DNA of 64,000 nucleotides from CAZMGV01 sp964621525 [NCBI: uncultured bacterium]. Its GTDB lineage: Bacteria; JAGRBM01. The first letter of the stretch is position 1. Each line of letters opens with the position of its first letter. The stretch lies in contig CAZUMS010000005.1 of the NCBI GenBank assembly GCA_964621525.1, forward strand, positions 98,223-162,222. The letters are read 5' to 3'. The notes beneath the pieces were generated by a model, which was not told where the DNA came from, made no database searches, and saw only the letters and a list, made by a program, of their open reading frames with translations. The position numbers and the translations under genes are program-made. Below, one piece after another: positions 52,941-62,246 of this stretch.

Positions 52941-53726
52941 ATGGAAACCTCGCCGCCACCCCCGCCGGACCTCGCCGTCGACCTCTCGAAGGTTGACACC
53001 GTGCTCGTGCGCCCCATGTACGCCGGGAACATCGGCCAGTGCGCCCGCGCCATGCTGAATATGGGCCTCAAGTCGATGAAGCTCACCGACCCGCCCAGGG
53101 ACTGGAAGGGCCCTCAGGCCCGGGCCATGGCCGTCGGTGCGTTCGACGTACTGAAGAACGCGAAAGTGCACCCGAACCTGCCGGACGCCATTGCCGATAC
53201 CGGCTGCGCCGTCGCTCTCACGGCCGCCTACCGGCGGACCATCGACATCCGGCCGTTCCGCGAGGTTTTGCCCCACATCGCCAGAGTCACCCGGACCGGC
53301 GGGCGGGCGGCCATCGTGTTCGGCTCGGAGTCGCACGGCCTCACGAACGACGAGATCGCCCGCTGCCACCTGGCGGCGTATCTGCCGACCGGGCGCGAGT
53401 TCCCGTCGATGAACCTGTCCCAGGCGGTGCTGGTCACAGCAACGCTGCTCCAGCTCGCCTCGGACAGCGAGGAGCCTGTGGCCGACCCCACGGAGACGAT
53501 CGATTGGGCGACGGGCCGCGACCTCGACGGACTCATGGATCACATGCGCCGGGTTCTGGAGGCGATCAATTTCCTGCCGAAGGACAATCCCGAGCTGATC
53601 GTCACGCGGCTCCGCCGCCTCTATGGCCGGGCTCAGCTCGAAAAGGGCGAGATCAATATCCTGCGCGGCGTTCTTTCCAACATGGAATACATGCTGGGTG
53701 TCCGGAGAACGAAGGAAAAGAAGTAG
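52941..53726 (+). CDS. trmJ: TrmJ-like SpoU-family tRNA 2'-O-methyltransferase
   Basis: 261 residues from the ATG at 52941; the frame upstream overlaps the divergent gene. Motif 1 reads RPMYAGNIGQCARAM, motif 2 IVFGSESHGLTNDEIARC, and motif 3 PSMNLSQAV, as in the TrmJ/TrmH knotted SPOUT family. A C-terminal helical extension (about 190-261) is the length of TrmJ. TrmJ modifies the ribose at tRNA position 32. The precise site here is not shown. Confidence 0.85.
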   Translation: METSPPPPPDLAVDLSKVDTVLVRPMYAGNIGQCARAMLNMGLKSMKLTDPPRDWKGPQARAMAVGAFDVLKNAKVHPNLPDAIADTGCAVALTAAYRRTIDIRPFREVLPHIARVTRTGGRAAIVFGSESHGLTNDEIARCHLAAYLPTGREFPSMNLSQAVLVTATLLQLASDSEEPVADPTETIDWATGRDLDGLMDHMRRVLEAINFLPKDNPELIVTRLRRLYGRAQLEKGEINILRGVLSNMEYMLGVRRTKEKK

Positions 53727-53728
53727 GC

Positions 53729-54391
53729 TTATCCGAACCCGAACTCGTTCTGCGGAGAGACGGCGATTTTTTCGGCGGCCTCGCGGATCTCGCGGAGGCG
53801 TGCGGCAGTCTCGTCGCGCAGGGCGGAAAGTTTCACTTCGACAACGGACTGGTCCGGCGAAACTCCGGAATTTTCGCGGAGCTTGACGAGGATCGGCCCC
53901 GTGAGTTCGGCCGAGTGGATCAGGCCTTCCATGAGAACCTGACGGAATTTTTCCGCCGCATCGAGCGCCTCGACCGGTTTCTTGTGCGGGCTGCCCAGCC
54001 AGGTCTTGATCTGGACCATGGCGGGGCTGGACCACGCCTTGTTCAGGCTGCCCGTCGTCCGGAGCGCCTCTTCGGCGCCGGACATCCACCCTGCCAGGCG
54101 TTCGCGGTCGCTTTTGGTCAGCAGCGGTCCCGGCGAGGTGATTTCGTCGGCGGGAATCTCAAGCCCCGCGGCTGCGGCGCTGTTTTCAGGAGCAGCCCGT
54201 TTGCGGCGGGTTCTCCGGGGGCGGGATTCCGCCGGTCCGGAACCGGGCGGCGCTTCGGCGCCGAAGGCGCCTTCGCCGTCTGCCTCGCCGTCCCCTTCGG
54301 CCGAGTCCAGCCACCACCGGTGGAGATAAATCCCCACGGCAATCCCCGCCACGAAGCTCACAAGCAGAAAATATCCGACTGGAGAGATCAC
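53729..54391 (-). CDS. Membrane-anchored hypothetical protein
   Basis: 220 residues with one N-terminal membrane helix (residues 5-24, VGYFLLVSFVAGIAVGIYL), an acidic/Gly-rich low-complexity linker followed by a basic stretch RPRRTRRKRA, and a helical C-terminal domain (about 90-215). No family is recognised. The stop is one codon from the TrmJ stop (convergent, two bases between). Function unknown. Confidence 0.65.
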   Translation of the reverse strand: MISPVGYFLLVSFVAGIAVGIYLHRWWLDSAEGDGEADGEGAFGAEAPPGSGPAESRPRRTRRKRAAPENSAAAAGLEIPADEITSPGPLLTKSDRERLAGWMSGAEEALRTTGSLNKAWSSPAMVQIKTWLGSPHKKPVEALDAAEKFRQVLMEGLIHSAELTGPILVKLRENSGVSPDQSVVEVKLSALRDETAARLREIREAAEKIAVSPQNEFGFG

Positions 54392-54600
54392 TGGTCCGGC
54401 AGTCCCCCGTAAAGTCCGCTTCGTCCCCTAAGGACCGGCACCGGGATTACCGGCCCCGTCCGGAAAAGTCCACCCGGAGAAGCTGTTCCGGACACCCCAT
54501 GGTCCGGATGAAGAACCTGCGTTATACTACCTTTTAGCCGTGATTCCCGGTGTTTAGGGGAGCGGCGGACCCCGGCAGAAACCCGGGGACGGGTGGTCGC

Positions 54601-56814
54601 TTGATCCGGTTTAACGACATCGTGGAAAAGGTCCAGGGTTATCACCCGAAGGCCGACATTTCCCTGCTTCAGCGGGCGTATGTCTTTTCCGCGAAGGTCC
54701 ACGGCGGTCAGGTGCGGGCCTCCGGCGAGCCCTACCTCATGCACCCGGTCGAGGTGGCGGGCCTGCTTGCCGATCTCCGGTTCGACGTGGCCACGGTGGC
54801 CACGGGCCTCCTGCACGACACGGTCGAGGACACGCTCGCCACCGTTGACGAGATCCGGAACCTGTTCGGCGAGGAAGTCGCCTACCTAGTGGACGGCGTG
54901 ACGAAGCTGTCCAAGGTCCACTTCCGCACCCGCGAGGAACGTCAGGCCGAGAGCTTCCGGAAAATGGTCCTCGCCATGAGCAAGGACATCCGCATCATTC
55001 TCGTGAAGCTGTGCGACCGGCTCCACAACATGCGGACCATCGGCCATGTGAAGCCCGAGAAGGCGATCCGCGTGGCCGAAGAGACCATCGACATCTACGC
55101 GCCCATCGCCGGCCGGCTCGGTATCCAGTTCATCAAGTCGGAACTGGAAGACCTGTCCTTCAAGGTGATGATGCCCGAGGTGTACGAGGACCTCGCCACC
55201 AAGGTCGAGCTGAAGAAGGCCGAGCGCACGGCGCTCGTCACCTCCGTGGCCGAGCAGGTCCGAGCGAAGCTCAAGGAATCCGGTATCGAGGCGGACGTTT
55301 ACGGCCGGGCCAAGCACCTCTATTCGATCTTCAAGAAGATGCACGATTCCCACGTCGAGCTGGACGAGATCTACGACATCATGGCGATCCGCACGATCGT
55401 GACGACCGTGCGCGAGTGCTACGAAACGCTCGGTATCGTCCACTCGATGTACACGCCGGTTCCGGGGCGCCTCAAGGACTATATCGCGCTCCCCAAGCCG
55501 AACCTCTACCAGTCGCTGCACACGACGCTGATCACACCCGGCGGGCAGCCCGTCGAGATCCAGATCCGGACCCGCCAGATGCATCAGGTCGCCGAACAGG
55601 GTGTCGCCGCTCACTGGCTCTACAAGGAGGGCGGCGGCACGGGCCTCTCCTCCCGGGACACGTCGCAGTTCTCCTGGCTCCGGAACATGGTCGAGGCCGG
55701 CACGAACATCTCCGACTCGGGCGAGTTCATGGAATCGCTCAAGTTCGACCTGTTCCCGGACGAAGTGTACGTGTTCACGCCCAAGGGCGACGTCCGGATG
55801 CTTCCCCGCGGGGCGACGCCCATCGACTTCGCCTTCTCCGTCCACTCGGACGTGGGCCTTCAGTGCATCGGCGCGAAGGTGAACGGCGCCATAGTCCCGC
55901 TCGAGCACGCGCTGAAAGACGGCGACATCATCTCGATCCAGACCCGTCAGAACCACAAGCCGTCCAAGGACTGGCTGAAGGTCGTCAAGACGTCCAAGGC
56001 GAGATCCAAGCTCCGGGAATATTTCCGGACCGAGGAGCGGGCCCGCGCCATCGAGATCGGCCGCGAGATCATCGATCGCGAGCTCCAGAAGCACGACCTG
56101 TCCGCCGGCGTCATGGACAAGGCCGAGCTGAACCGCACGGCCGACAAGCTCGGCTACCGGGATTCGGACCGGCTGCTTATCGCGGTGAGCTACGACACCG
56201 TGGCGGCCGCCAAGGTGATCGAGCATCTCCTGCCGCCGGAGCAGCGGAACGCGCTCAAGGCGTCCGAGAATCCGGTCAGGAAGTTCATCAAGGCGTTCCG
56301 GGGCGTGGGTGGCGGCGAAACGGCGAAGAAGACCGCCGGTGTGCGCGTGCAGGGACACGACGACGTGCTCGTGCGCTACGCCAAGTGCTGCGCGCCGCTG
56401 CCCGGCGACAAGATCGTCGGTTTCATCACCCGGGGCCGCGGCATCACCATTCACCGGACCGACTGCGAAAAGGTCTACGAAATGATCCCCGAGCGGCGGA
56501 TCTCGGTCGAATGGGCCGACAATGCGAAGAATTCCCGCCCGGTGCGCATCGAGATCGTCTGCAACGACCGGCCGGGCCTGCTCGCCACGCTCTCCAGCAC
56601 CATCGCCCAGCATGGCGTCAACGTGAACCGGTGCGAGGTATTCACCACCATCGACAAAAAGGCGGTCGCCACCTTCGACCTCGATGTCCAGAACCTCTCC
56701 CAGCTCCAGCAGACGACCAAAGACCTCAAGAAGGTCAAAGGCGTCATGCAGATCCACCGGGTGGATCTCACCGCCCGTCCCAAGAACGCCCCGGCCCCCA
56801 GGCCGGAGGCGTGA
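54601..56814 (+). CDS. rel: Bifunctional (p)ppGpp synthetase/hydrolase (Rel/SpoT)
   Basis: 737 residues from the TTG at 54601, which gives the usual start (RFNDIVEKV); a GTG at 54550 is the alternative, with 17 extra residues. Domains in order: HD hydrolase (about 30-180) with HDTVEDT, synthetase (about 230-350) with the RxKD motif (GRLKD) of bifunctional enzymes, TGS (about 400-460), a helical and zinc-finger region with KCCAPLPGD, and ACT (about 650-725). It makes and breaks the alarmone in response to starvation. The hydrolase residues are intact, so it should have both activities. Confidence 0.95.
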   Translation: MIRFNDIVEKVQGYHPKADISLLQRAYVFSAKVHGGQVRASGEPYLMHPVEVAGLLADLRFDVATVATGLLHDTVEDTLATVDEIRNLFGEEVAYLVDGVTKLSKVHFRTREERQAESFRKMVLAMSKDIRIILVKLCDRLHNMRTIGHVKPEKAIRVAEETIDIYAPIAGRLGIQFIKSELEDLSFKVMMPEVYEDLATKVELKKAERTALVTSVAEQVRAKLKESGIEADVYGRAKHLYSIFKKMHDSHVELDEIYDIMAIRTIVTTVRECYETLGIVHSMYTPVPGRLKDYIALPKPNLYQSLHTTLITPGGQPVEIQIRTRQMHQVAEQGVAAHWLYKEGGGTGLSSRDTSQFSWLRNMVEAGTNISDSGEFMESLKFDLFPDEVYVFTPKGDVRMLPRGATPIDFAFSVHSDVGLQCIGAKVNGAIVPLEHALKDGDIISIQTRQNHKPSKDWLKVVKTSKARSKLREYFRTEERARAIEIGREIIDRELQKHDLSAGVMDKAELNRTADKLGYRDSDRLLIAVSYDTVAAAKVIEHLLPPEQRNALKASENPVRKFIKAFRGVGGGETAKKTAGVRVQGHDDVLVRYAKCCAPLPGDKIVGFITRGRGITIHRTDCEKVYEMIPERRISVEWADNAKNSRPVRIEIVCNDRPGLLATLSSTIAQHGVNVNRCEVFTTIDKKAVATFDLDVQNLSQLQQTTKDLKKVKGVMQIHRVDLTARPKNAPAPRPEA

Positions 56815-56942
56815 GTTCCGGGCTTTACCCTCTCCTTTTCTCCTCCCCTCTTGCCCTCGTCCGCCGCCGCCGGTTAGCAACGGGCACCTGAAGTTCGAGT
56901 CCCGGACGCCGCCTGGCGGGGACGGAGAGGATATCCAGACAC

Positions 56943-57365
56943 ATGCCGAAGCAGATTCTGAGCACCAAGGGGGCACCGCAGGCCGTGGGTCCCTATTCGC
57001 AGGGCGTCGTCGCCGGCGGTTTCCTGTACACGAGCGGGGCGATCCCGCTGCACCCCGAGACGGGCGACGTCGTCGGCAAGACGGCCGCCGAGCAGGCCGT
57101 CCAGTGCATGAAAAACCTCGAGGCCGTGCTGGCCGCGGGAGGCTGCACGTTCGCCGACGTCGTGAAAACGACGCTGTATCTCGTGAACCTCGCCGACTTC
57201 CAGAGCGTGAACCAGGAGTACGCGAAGTTCTTCGCCGGCGTCCAGCCGCCGGCCCGCTCGACCGTGGAAGTGAAGGGTCTCGTGAAGGGCGTGCTCGTCG
57301 AGATCGACATGACCGCGCTCGTTCCGGAGAAGGGCTTTACGCCGAAGCCGAACGACGTGAAGTAA
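56943..57365 (+). CDS. ridA: RidA-family enamine/imine deaminase
   Basis: 140 residues, slightly longer than usual due to the C terminus. The arginine that binds the carboxylate of 2-aminoacrylate is R105 in ARSTVEV, matching E. coli numbering. Other marks are AVGPYSQ near the N terminus and EIDMTALVP at the C terminus. It hydrolyses reactive enamines released by PLP enzymes, in the cytoplasm. It is preceded by a short A-rich, GGAGAGGATAT-type leader. Confidence 0.95.
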   Translation: MPKQILSTKGAPQAVGPYSQGVVAGGFLYTSGAIPLHPETGDVVGKTAAEQAVQCMKNLEAVLAAGGCTFADVVKTTLYLVNLADFQSVNQEYAKFFAGVQPPARSTVEVKGLVKGVLVEIDMTALVPEKGFTPKPNDVK

Positions 57366-57389
57366 GTTCCACCTCGCCCTGAAAACCGG

Positions 57390-57427
57390 AAAGAGCGGCT
57401 CCCTTCGGGGGCCGCTCTTTTATTTGC
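57390..57427 (+). terminator. Intrinsic terminator with TTCG tetraloop
   Basis: Stem AAAGAGCGGC / GCCGCTCTTT plus CCC/GGG (one bulged T), closed by a TTCG loop (57404-57407), followed by a T-rich tract (57417-57425). It terminates ridA. Confidence 0.9.
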
Positions 57428-57470
57428 CGCCTTCTCCGTCCCCGGCGGCAGCCATCCATCCGGCGGACGC

Positions 57471-58064
57471 TCACACGCTGGAGCGGAAATCGTATACCTG
57501 TTCCATGCGGACGCCGCCCGAGCGGCCGCTCCACTGCTCCCAGAGCTGGAGAAGCGCCAGCGCGCTCAGCGGGAGCGTGACGAGGAGGCCCACCGCGCCG
57601 CCGAACAGCGCCACGAGGTTCAGCGTGATCACCGCGAAGGCCGCCTGGGCGGTGTCGCCCGGGTGCTCGAAGCAGCGGGTCATGGCCTCACGGAAACTGT
57701 CCAGGATACCGAGATCGGAGCGCTCCGCACGGACAAGGAATACCGGCCCGAGCAGCACGATGGCGAAAAGCCAGCCGACGATGGTCGGCAGAAATGCGAG
57801 CACTCCGAAGGCGTAGATCATTCCGATAACGTAGTTGTCCGGAAACCCCTGAAAAGCGCGGCGGAGCGTTCCGGAGCCGGGCTTCCTGCCGGTGCGGACA
57901 TCATACGCCGCTCCCGTGATGAGCAGCATCCCCGGCCCGGTGAGAATCACCGTCGGCAGGCAGAGGAGCCCGAGCAGCGCACAAAGCGAAAGCGGGACCG
58001 CGTTTGCCGCATAGTCCCGCCACGCCTGGGCCAGATTGTTTCTGAAGTTGACCGGCTCGGACAT
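57471..58064 (-). CDS. Multi-pass membrane protein, unknown
   Basis: 197 residues with about four or five hydrophobic helices (from AVPLSLCALLGLLCLPTV to LVALFGGAVGLLVTLPLSALALL). It resembles membrane proteins with a DUF975 or glycerophosphodiesterase-membrane-domain-like arrangement, but I cannot assign a family. It starts 37 bases after the L28 gene in the same direction. Confidence 0.65.
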   Translation of the reverse strand: MSEPVNFRNNLAQAWRDYAANAVPLSLCALLGLLCLPTVILTGPGMLLITGAAYDVRTGRKPGSGTLRRAFQGFPDNYVIGMIYAFGVLAFLPTIVGWLFAIVLLGPVFLVRAERSDLGILDSFREAMTRCFEHPGDTAQAAFAVITLNLVALFGGAVGLLVTLPLSALALLQLWEQWSGRSGGVRMEQVYDFRSSV

Positions 58065-58101
58065 CTGGCTGGCTGCCCGGCGGTGAAGGTCGCCCGAAAA
58101 A

Positions 58102-58338
58102 TCAGGCGGCCTTCTTGCTGTCCTTCACGAGTCCGGCCCGGTAACCGCGCGGAGCCTTTTCGACCTTGCCGCTGCGCAGGCAGGAGGTGCAGACGCGCAG
58201 GCGCTTGACGCCCTCGGCGGTCTTCACACGCACCGTCTGGGCGTTGGCCGACCACTTCTTGCGGGTCTTGATGTTCGAGTGCGAAACCTGGTTGCCGAAC
58301 TGCGGACCCTTGCCGCAAACTTCACATGACCGTGCCAC
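58102..58338 (-). CDS. rpmB: Ribosomal protein bL28, cysteine-containing form
   Basis: 78 residues from a GTG start preceded by AGGAG. The sequence MARSCEVCGKGPQFGNQVSHSNIKT is diagnostic. It keeps two pairs of cysteines (CEVC and CTSC), the zinc-binding C+ form. It binds 23S rRNA in the large subunit. A basic tail VKDSKKAA is present. Confidence 0.97.
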   Translation of the reverse strand: MARSCEVCGKGPQFGNQVSHSNIKTRKKWSANAQTVRVKTAEGVKRLRVCTSCLRSGKVEKAPRGYRAGLVKDSKKAA

Positions 58339-58489
58339 TGGCGGAATCTCCTGAAATCTCGTTAAGTTACGCCTTGCCGGTTCCTACCATTGGGGTCCAC
58401 CGGCGCCTGACTGTTCCACAGGCAGGGCGCACCCCTTAACCCATCCGTAAGCCCCCGGCAAGAGGGGGGTTTCCGTCATAGGCGCGGGG

Positions 58490-58519
58490 TTGCGGGGGCG
58501 ATAAAGTCTCGCCTACCTT
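58490..58519 (+). promoter_or_regulatory. Possible pgi promoter
   Basis: TTGCGG (58490-58495), 18 bases, TACCTT (58514-58519), about 80 bases before the pgi start. The match is moderate, so the call is tentative. Confidence 0.3.
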
Positions 58520-58600
58520 GCGGGCCCTTAAAAGCCTGACCCGGAACCGCGAGGGATCGCAACTGCGGCCCCATACCTGAAACCCGAGGTGAACCGCCCC

Positions 58601-59983
58601 ATGTCAAAACTCCACTGGAACGACAAATTCTGTTTCGAACCCCACGTCGCCCGGGGAGGCCTCGGCCTTCCGGAAAACGACGACCAGAAGTGGGAGTTCC
58701 CGGCCGGACAGCTTCTGAAGGCGCTGGAGCGCCGCCGGACGGAGAAGAAAGACCTCGGGTTCCTCGATCTCCCGGATTCCACGGCAACCGCCTCCAAGTG
58801 CATCGATTTCATGAAGCATGCCCGAGAGCACGGCCTCGACACCCTGCTCGTCCTTGGCATCGGAGGCTCTTCGCTCGGGGGCCGAATGCTTCAGGATGCC
58901 CTCGCACCCGCCACCGTGCCGGGATCGCTGCTCACCCGGCCCGAAGGCGCCATGCGGGTGTTCTTCGCCGACTCGCTGGATCCCGCCACGTTCGGGGCGC
59001 TGCTCTCCGCCATCGACCCGGCGAAAACCTGCGTGAACGTCATCTCGAAGTCGGGTTCCACGGCGGAGACCCTCGCCCAGTTCCTGATCTGCCGCGAGCG
59101 GTGGGAGAAAGCGGTTGGCGCCAAATGGCACCACTACTTCGTCTTCACGACCGATCCCGAAAAGGGACCGCTCCGGAAGATCGCCGCAGACGAGAAAATC
59201 CGCGCGTTCGAGGTGCCTGCAAACGTCGGCGGCCGGTTCAGCGTGCTCTCGGCGGTGGGGCTCCTGCCGGCAGCGGCCATGGGGATCGACCTCGACGATC
59301 TCCTGCACGGCGCGCAGCGGACCCGGGACCTGTGCCTGACGAACGACCCCGCCTCGAATCCGGCGCTCCGGTTCGCGCTCATGCATCTTCGGCTCCGGGA
59401 GCGGGGGCTTACGGAGACCCTCGTCTGGACCTACGTGGACCGGCTCCGGTCGCTTGGCCTGTGGTTCGCCCAGCTCTGGGCCGAAAGCCTGGGCAAGCGC
59501 CAGCACGCCCACCAGACGACCTACCGGCAGGGCTTCACACCGGTGCTCTCGGTGGGTGCCGCCGACCAGCACAGCCAGCTCCAGCTATATCTTGAATCCG
59601 CCCCCCGGCGGCTTGCGGTCATTCTCGGCGAAAGAAAGCACGAGGAGGATCACAGAATTCCCAGTTATTTCAGCGAGTTCAGCGAGATCGGCTACCTGGC
59701 CGGACACACCCTGGGCGAACTCCTCAACACGGAAAAAGCTGCAACGGCCATCAGCCTCGCTCAAAACGGCACACCGGTGTTGCAGATTTCCATGGACAGC
59801 ATTTCCGCTCGTGTGATAGGCGATCTGGTGATGGTTTTCGAGGCTGCTACCCTGCTCGCCGGTGAGGGGATGGGTCTTGACGCACTGGATCAGCCTGCCG
59901 TGGAGCAGGGAAAACAGTACGCCATGGGCACATTGGGGCGGGCAGGATACGAGCAGTACCGGATACCATCCGGCTCCATCTGA
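58601..59983 (+). CDS. pgi: Glucose-6-phosphate isomerase
   Basis: 460 residues from the ATG at 58601, with GAGGTG upstream; a GTG 12 bases earlier is less likely. It interconverts glucose 6-phosphate and fructose 6-phosphate. Phosphate-binding motifs are LGIGGSSLGGRM and ISKSGSTAET, and the catalytic region around TYRQGFTPVLSVGAADQHSQ is intact. The length is typical of the shorter bacterial type. It probably has its own promoter in the 262-base gap after L28. Confidence 0.94.
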   Translation: MSKLHWNDKFCFEPHVARGGLGLPENDDQKWEFPAGQLLKALERRRTEKKDLGFLDLPDSTATASKCIDFMKHAREHGLDTLLVLGIGGSSLGGRMLQDALAPATVPGSLLTRPEGAMRVFFADSLDPATFGALLSAIDPAKTCVNVISKSGSTAETLAQFLICRERWEKAVGAKWHHYFVFTTDPEKGPLRKIAADEKIRAFEVPANVGGRFSVLSAVGLLPAAAMGIDLDDLLHGAQRTRDLCLTNDPASNPALRFALMHLRLRERGLTETLVWTYVDRLRSLGLWFAQLWAESLGKRQHAHQTTYRQGFTPVLSVGAADQHSQLQLYLESAPRRLAVILGERKHEEDHRIPSYFSEFSEIGYLAGHTLGELLNTEKAATAISLAQNGTPVLQISMDSISARVIGDLVMVFEAATLLAGEGMGLDALDQPAVEQGKQYAMGTLGRAGYEQYRIPSGSI

Positions 59984-60130
59984 ACGGACGGAGGCGGGAT
60001 CCCCAGATTCTCCGAGGGCTGGATCCAACGCCGCGCCGCCGCCGACAGGTTGATACCGGAAGCCCGTGCCACCTCGGCACGAATTTGCACCCGCACGGGC
60101 ACTACATGAAGGGGTTACAAGTCACCACCA

Positions 60131-60886
60131 ATGACGGCGAAACACGGCATCAGGTTCGAAACCTTTATCGACCAGTTCCCGAAGAAGCTCGAGAAAGCCC
60201 TGCCCGGCTTCCGGATCATCCGCGCCCAGGGAGACGAGCTCGAGTACGAATACGACGGGTTCGATAACGCCCTCGACCTCAGGATTGTCCACGACAAGTT
60301 CCTCCAGTCCCGCGTCGACCTCGGCGGAATGGTGGAGCGCTATGCCGACTACGTCCGCCAGTTCGCCTCCCAGAGCCGCCAGCCGCAGCCGGCCGCGACT
60401 GCTGCCGTGAAGCATTACGACGGCTACTCCGAGAAGGAAGCCGACTGGTTCCAGAAGGCCGCCGCCGAGCAGCGCCAGCGCCTCAATGCCTATGCGCCGC
60501 CGCCTCCTCCTCCTCCGGTTTCGGCTCCGTCCAACCGGCATCCGAATGTCATCAAGGTGAAGACCCGCCGCCGCCAGCCCGAGCAGCCGATCTCGGTCCC
60601 GCCGCCGGCTGTCCGCCCGGCGCCAGCGCCGGTTGCGGCGCGCCCGGCCTCCGCAGCGAAACCGGCGGCGAAGAAGGCATCGAAGCCCGCGAAGAAATCT
60701 GCCGCGCGCACGGCACGTCCGAAAAAGACCGGGACCCGCGTGAAGGCAAAACCAGCCGCCAAAGCTACCGCCAAACGGACCGCTACGGCGCGCCCCCGCG
60801 CCGCCGCCCGTCCTGCTGCCCGCAAGAAGATTGCCGCCAAGCCCCGCTTCATGGACCGCGTGAAGAAGCTGTTCGGACGGCGGTAG
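60131..60886 (+). CDS. Protein with histone-H1-like Lys/Ala tail
   Basis: 251 residues. Residues 1-115 form a compact acidic/helical domain (LPGFRIIRAQGDELEYEYDG) of unknown family. A Pro-rich spacer leads to a Lys/Ala/Pro-rich tail (about 170-240) made of AAKKASKPAKKS-type repeats, like the H1-type tails of bacterial DNA-binding proteins. The tail probably binds DNA or acidic partners. It resembles the N-terminal tail of RpoD in the same window. Codon use matches the neighbours. Confidence 0.7.
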   Translation: MTAKHGIRFETFIDQFPKKLEKALPGFRIIRAQGDELEYEYDGFDNALDLRIVHDKFLQSRVDLGGMVERYADYVRQFASQSRQPQPAATAAVKHYDGYSEKEADWFQKAAAEQRQRLNAYAPPPPPPPVSAPSNRHPNVIKVKTRRRQPEQPISVPPPAVRPAPAPVAARPASAAKPAAKKASKPAKKSAARTARPKKTGTRVKAKPAAKATAKRTATARPRAAARPAARKKIAAKPRFMDRVKKLFGRR

Positions 60887-60949
60887 CCGAATTTACGGCA
60901 TGTACGGCTGGACTTGAACTCTCCAGTCCAATCCGGCACCTATCTGTCC

Positions 60950-61084
60950 ATGTCGAAGACCCAGAAAATCGGTCTCATCTGCGCGGCGGTGATCGCCGGG
61001 CTGGTCGTGATGTCGGTGAGCTTCGTGAGTTACCGGGCTTACCAGAAAACCGGCCACTCGCCGGTCCAGCTTCAGGGCCGCTAG
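60950..61084 (+). CDS. Small single-helix membrane protein (44 aa)
   Basis: 44 residues, starting MSKTQKIGLICAAV and ending QLQGR. One membrane helix (residues 8-27, IGLICAAVIAGLVVMSVSF) and a short basic and polar tail. No ribosome-binding site of note, so coding status is tentative. The gap between genes, the clear open frame and the sensible hydrophobic profile favour a real gene. Confidence 0.45.
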   Translation: MSKTQKIGLICAAVIAGLVVMSVSFVSYRAYQKTGHSPVQLQGR

Positions 61085-61098
61085 GCGCCCTCTCTCCA

Positions 61099-61869
61099 CT
61101 ACCGGTCCAAGCGGACTTTCAGCCAGCCGCCGATCCAGTCGATTTCTTCCGGGCTGATTCCGTGGCCCACGTCGAACTCGCGGTAGGTAAAATCCGCCGA
61201 CAGCTTTTCAAAGGCCGCTTTCGTCTGCCGGCCGTTCTGGACCGGCAGCACTTCGTCCATCGTGCCGTGGGCGACGAGCAGCGGCACTTTTGCCACTGCC
61301 CGGTCCGATGCGGTCCGGGGAAACAGATCGGGCGAATACCGTCCCGAGAGCCCCATGACGCCGGCCAGCTTGTCAGGAGCCGTCCCCAGGGCGCCGATGC
61401 CCATCATACAGCCCTGGCTGAAACCGAGCAGGAACGTACGGTCCGGATCGGTCCCGAAAAACCCGGGCGCGATATCCAGGGCTTCCACGAGTTTCGCGAG
61501 GCTCGCCTTCCCCTGCACGGGATCGGGACGCACAGAGCCGTCCGGCAGCCAGTCGATGTGAAACCATGAATAGCCCGTATAGTACGTGCCCGGCGCGCGC
61601 AGGCTCACGACCTTGAGCCGCGAATCTAGCCGCTCCGCCACGGGCAGCAGGTCTTCCTCGTCCGCGCCGATACCGTGCAGCAGGAAGAGCAGAGGCGGAC
61701 GGCCCCGAACGGGCGCACGGGGTTCCAGAACGCGGTATTCGAAAGGGAAGCTCACGGGCTTTCGTTCGCACGAAACGGACGCCGCTGCAAGCAGCAGGCA
61801 GACGGCCGCCGCTGCTGCCGCCAAAGAAAACCGGAGCGGCGCTCGCGCGTCCGCTCCGGCGTTCGTCAC
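61099..61869 (-). CDS. Lipoprotein carboxylesterase / phospholipase of the alpha/beta hydrolase family
   Basis: 256 residues. A signal peptide with lipobox (SVSC, C34). The nucleophile is S151 in GFSQG; the aspartate is in AHGTMDEVLP and the histidine in VGHGIS near the C terminus. LFLLHGIGADEEDLLP marks the carboxylesterase/acyl-protein-thioesterase family. It probably cleaves short acyl esters in the periplasm. Confidence 0.88.
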   Translation of the reverse strand: MTNAGADARAPLRFSLAAAAAAVCLLLAAASVSCERKPVSFPFEYRVLEPRAPVRGRPPLLFLLHGIGADEEDLLPVAERLDSRLKVVSLRAPGTYYTGYSWFHIDWLPDGSVRPDPVQGKASLAKLVEALDIAPGFFGTDPDRTFLLGFSQGCMMGIGALGTAPDKLAGVMGLSGRYSPDLFPRTASDRAVAKVPLLVAHGTMDEVLPVQNGRQTKAAFEKLSADFTYREFDVGHGISPEEIDWIGGWLKVRLDR

Positions 61870-61883
61870 AATCCTGCGCGGTT

Positions 61884-62246
61884 TCAGCCGACGCGGCGGA
61901 CGCGGCTCTGGATCTGGTGGAGGTAATGGTTCACGCCGTCCACGAGACGGGTCGCGGCCTGCCGGACGCCATCGGCGGCCGGGTTGTTCTGGAACGAGAG
62001 CGCGTCGCGGAAGCCCGAGAACGCGTTCACGAGGTTACGGGACGAAGTGACGACCGTACCCTGGAAGTGGGTGAGCTCGGCACGAAGATCGTGCAGCGAC
62101 TTCTCGAGCCCCTTGATCTGCGCCTCGAGCGCCTGGCGCGGGTCGTTCTTCACGGCGACGGCCTTTTTCACTGCCTTCTTCGGGGCGGCCTTCTTTGCAG
62201 GGGCCTTCTTCTTCGCGGGTGCCTTCTTGGTCTTCTTGGTAGCCAT
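61884..62246 (-). CDS. Small protein with H1-like N-terminal tail and helical domain
   Basis: 120 residues. An N-terminal basic tail (1-34, Lys/Ala/Pro repeats such as KKAPAKKKAPAKKAA) precedes a helical domain (about 38-115, LEKSLHDLRAELTHFQGTV) with phasin-like character. AAGGAG lies upstream of the ATG. It may be a nucleoid or granule-associated protein. Third H1-type tail in the window. Confidence 0.65.
   Translation of the reverse strand: MATKKTKKAPAKKKAPAKKAAPKKAVKKAVAVKNDPRQALEAQIKGLEKSLHDLRAELTHFQGTVVTSSRNLVNAFSGFRDALSFQNNPAADGVRQAATRLVDGVNHYLHQIQSRVRRVG

Noticed and set aside
54886-56976. 696-codon minus-strand frame opposite the Rel gene
   Set aside because: Antisense to an unmistakable bifunctional Rel protein and of biased Asp/Leu/His composition.
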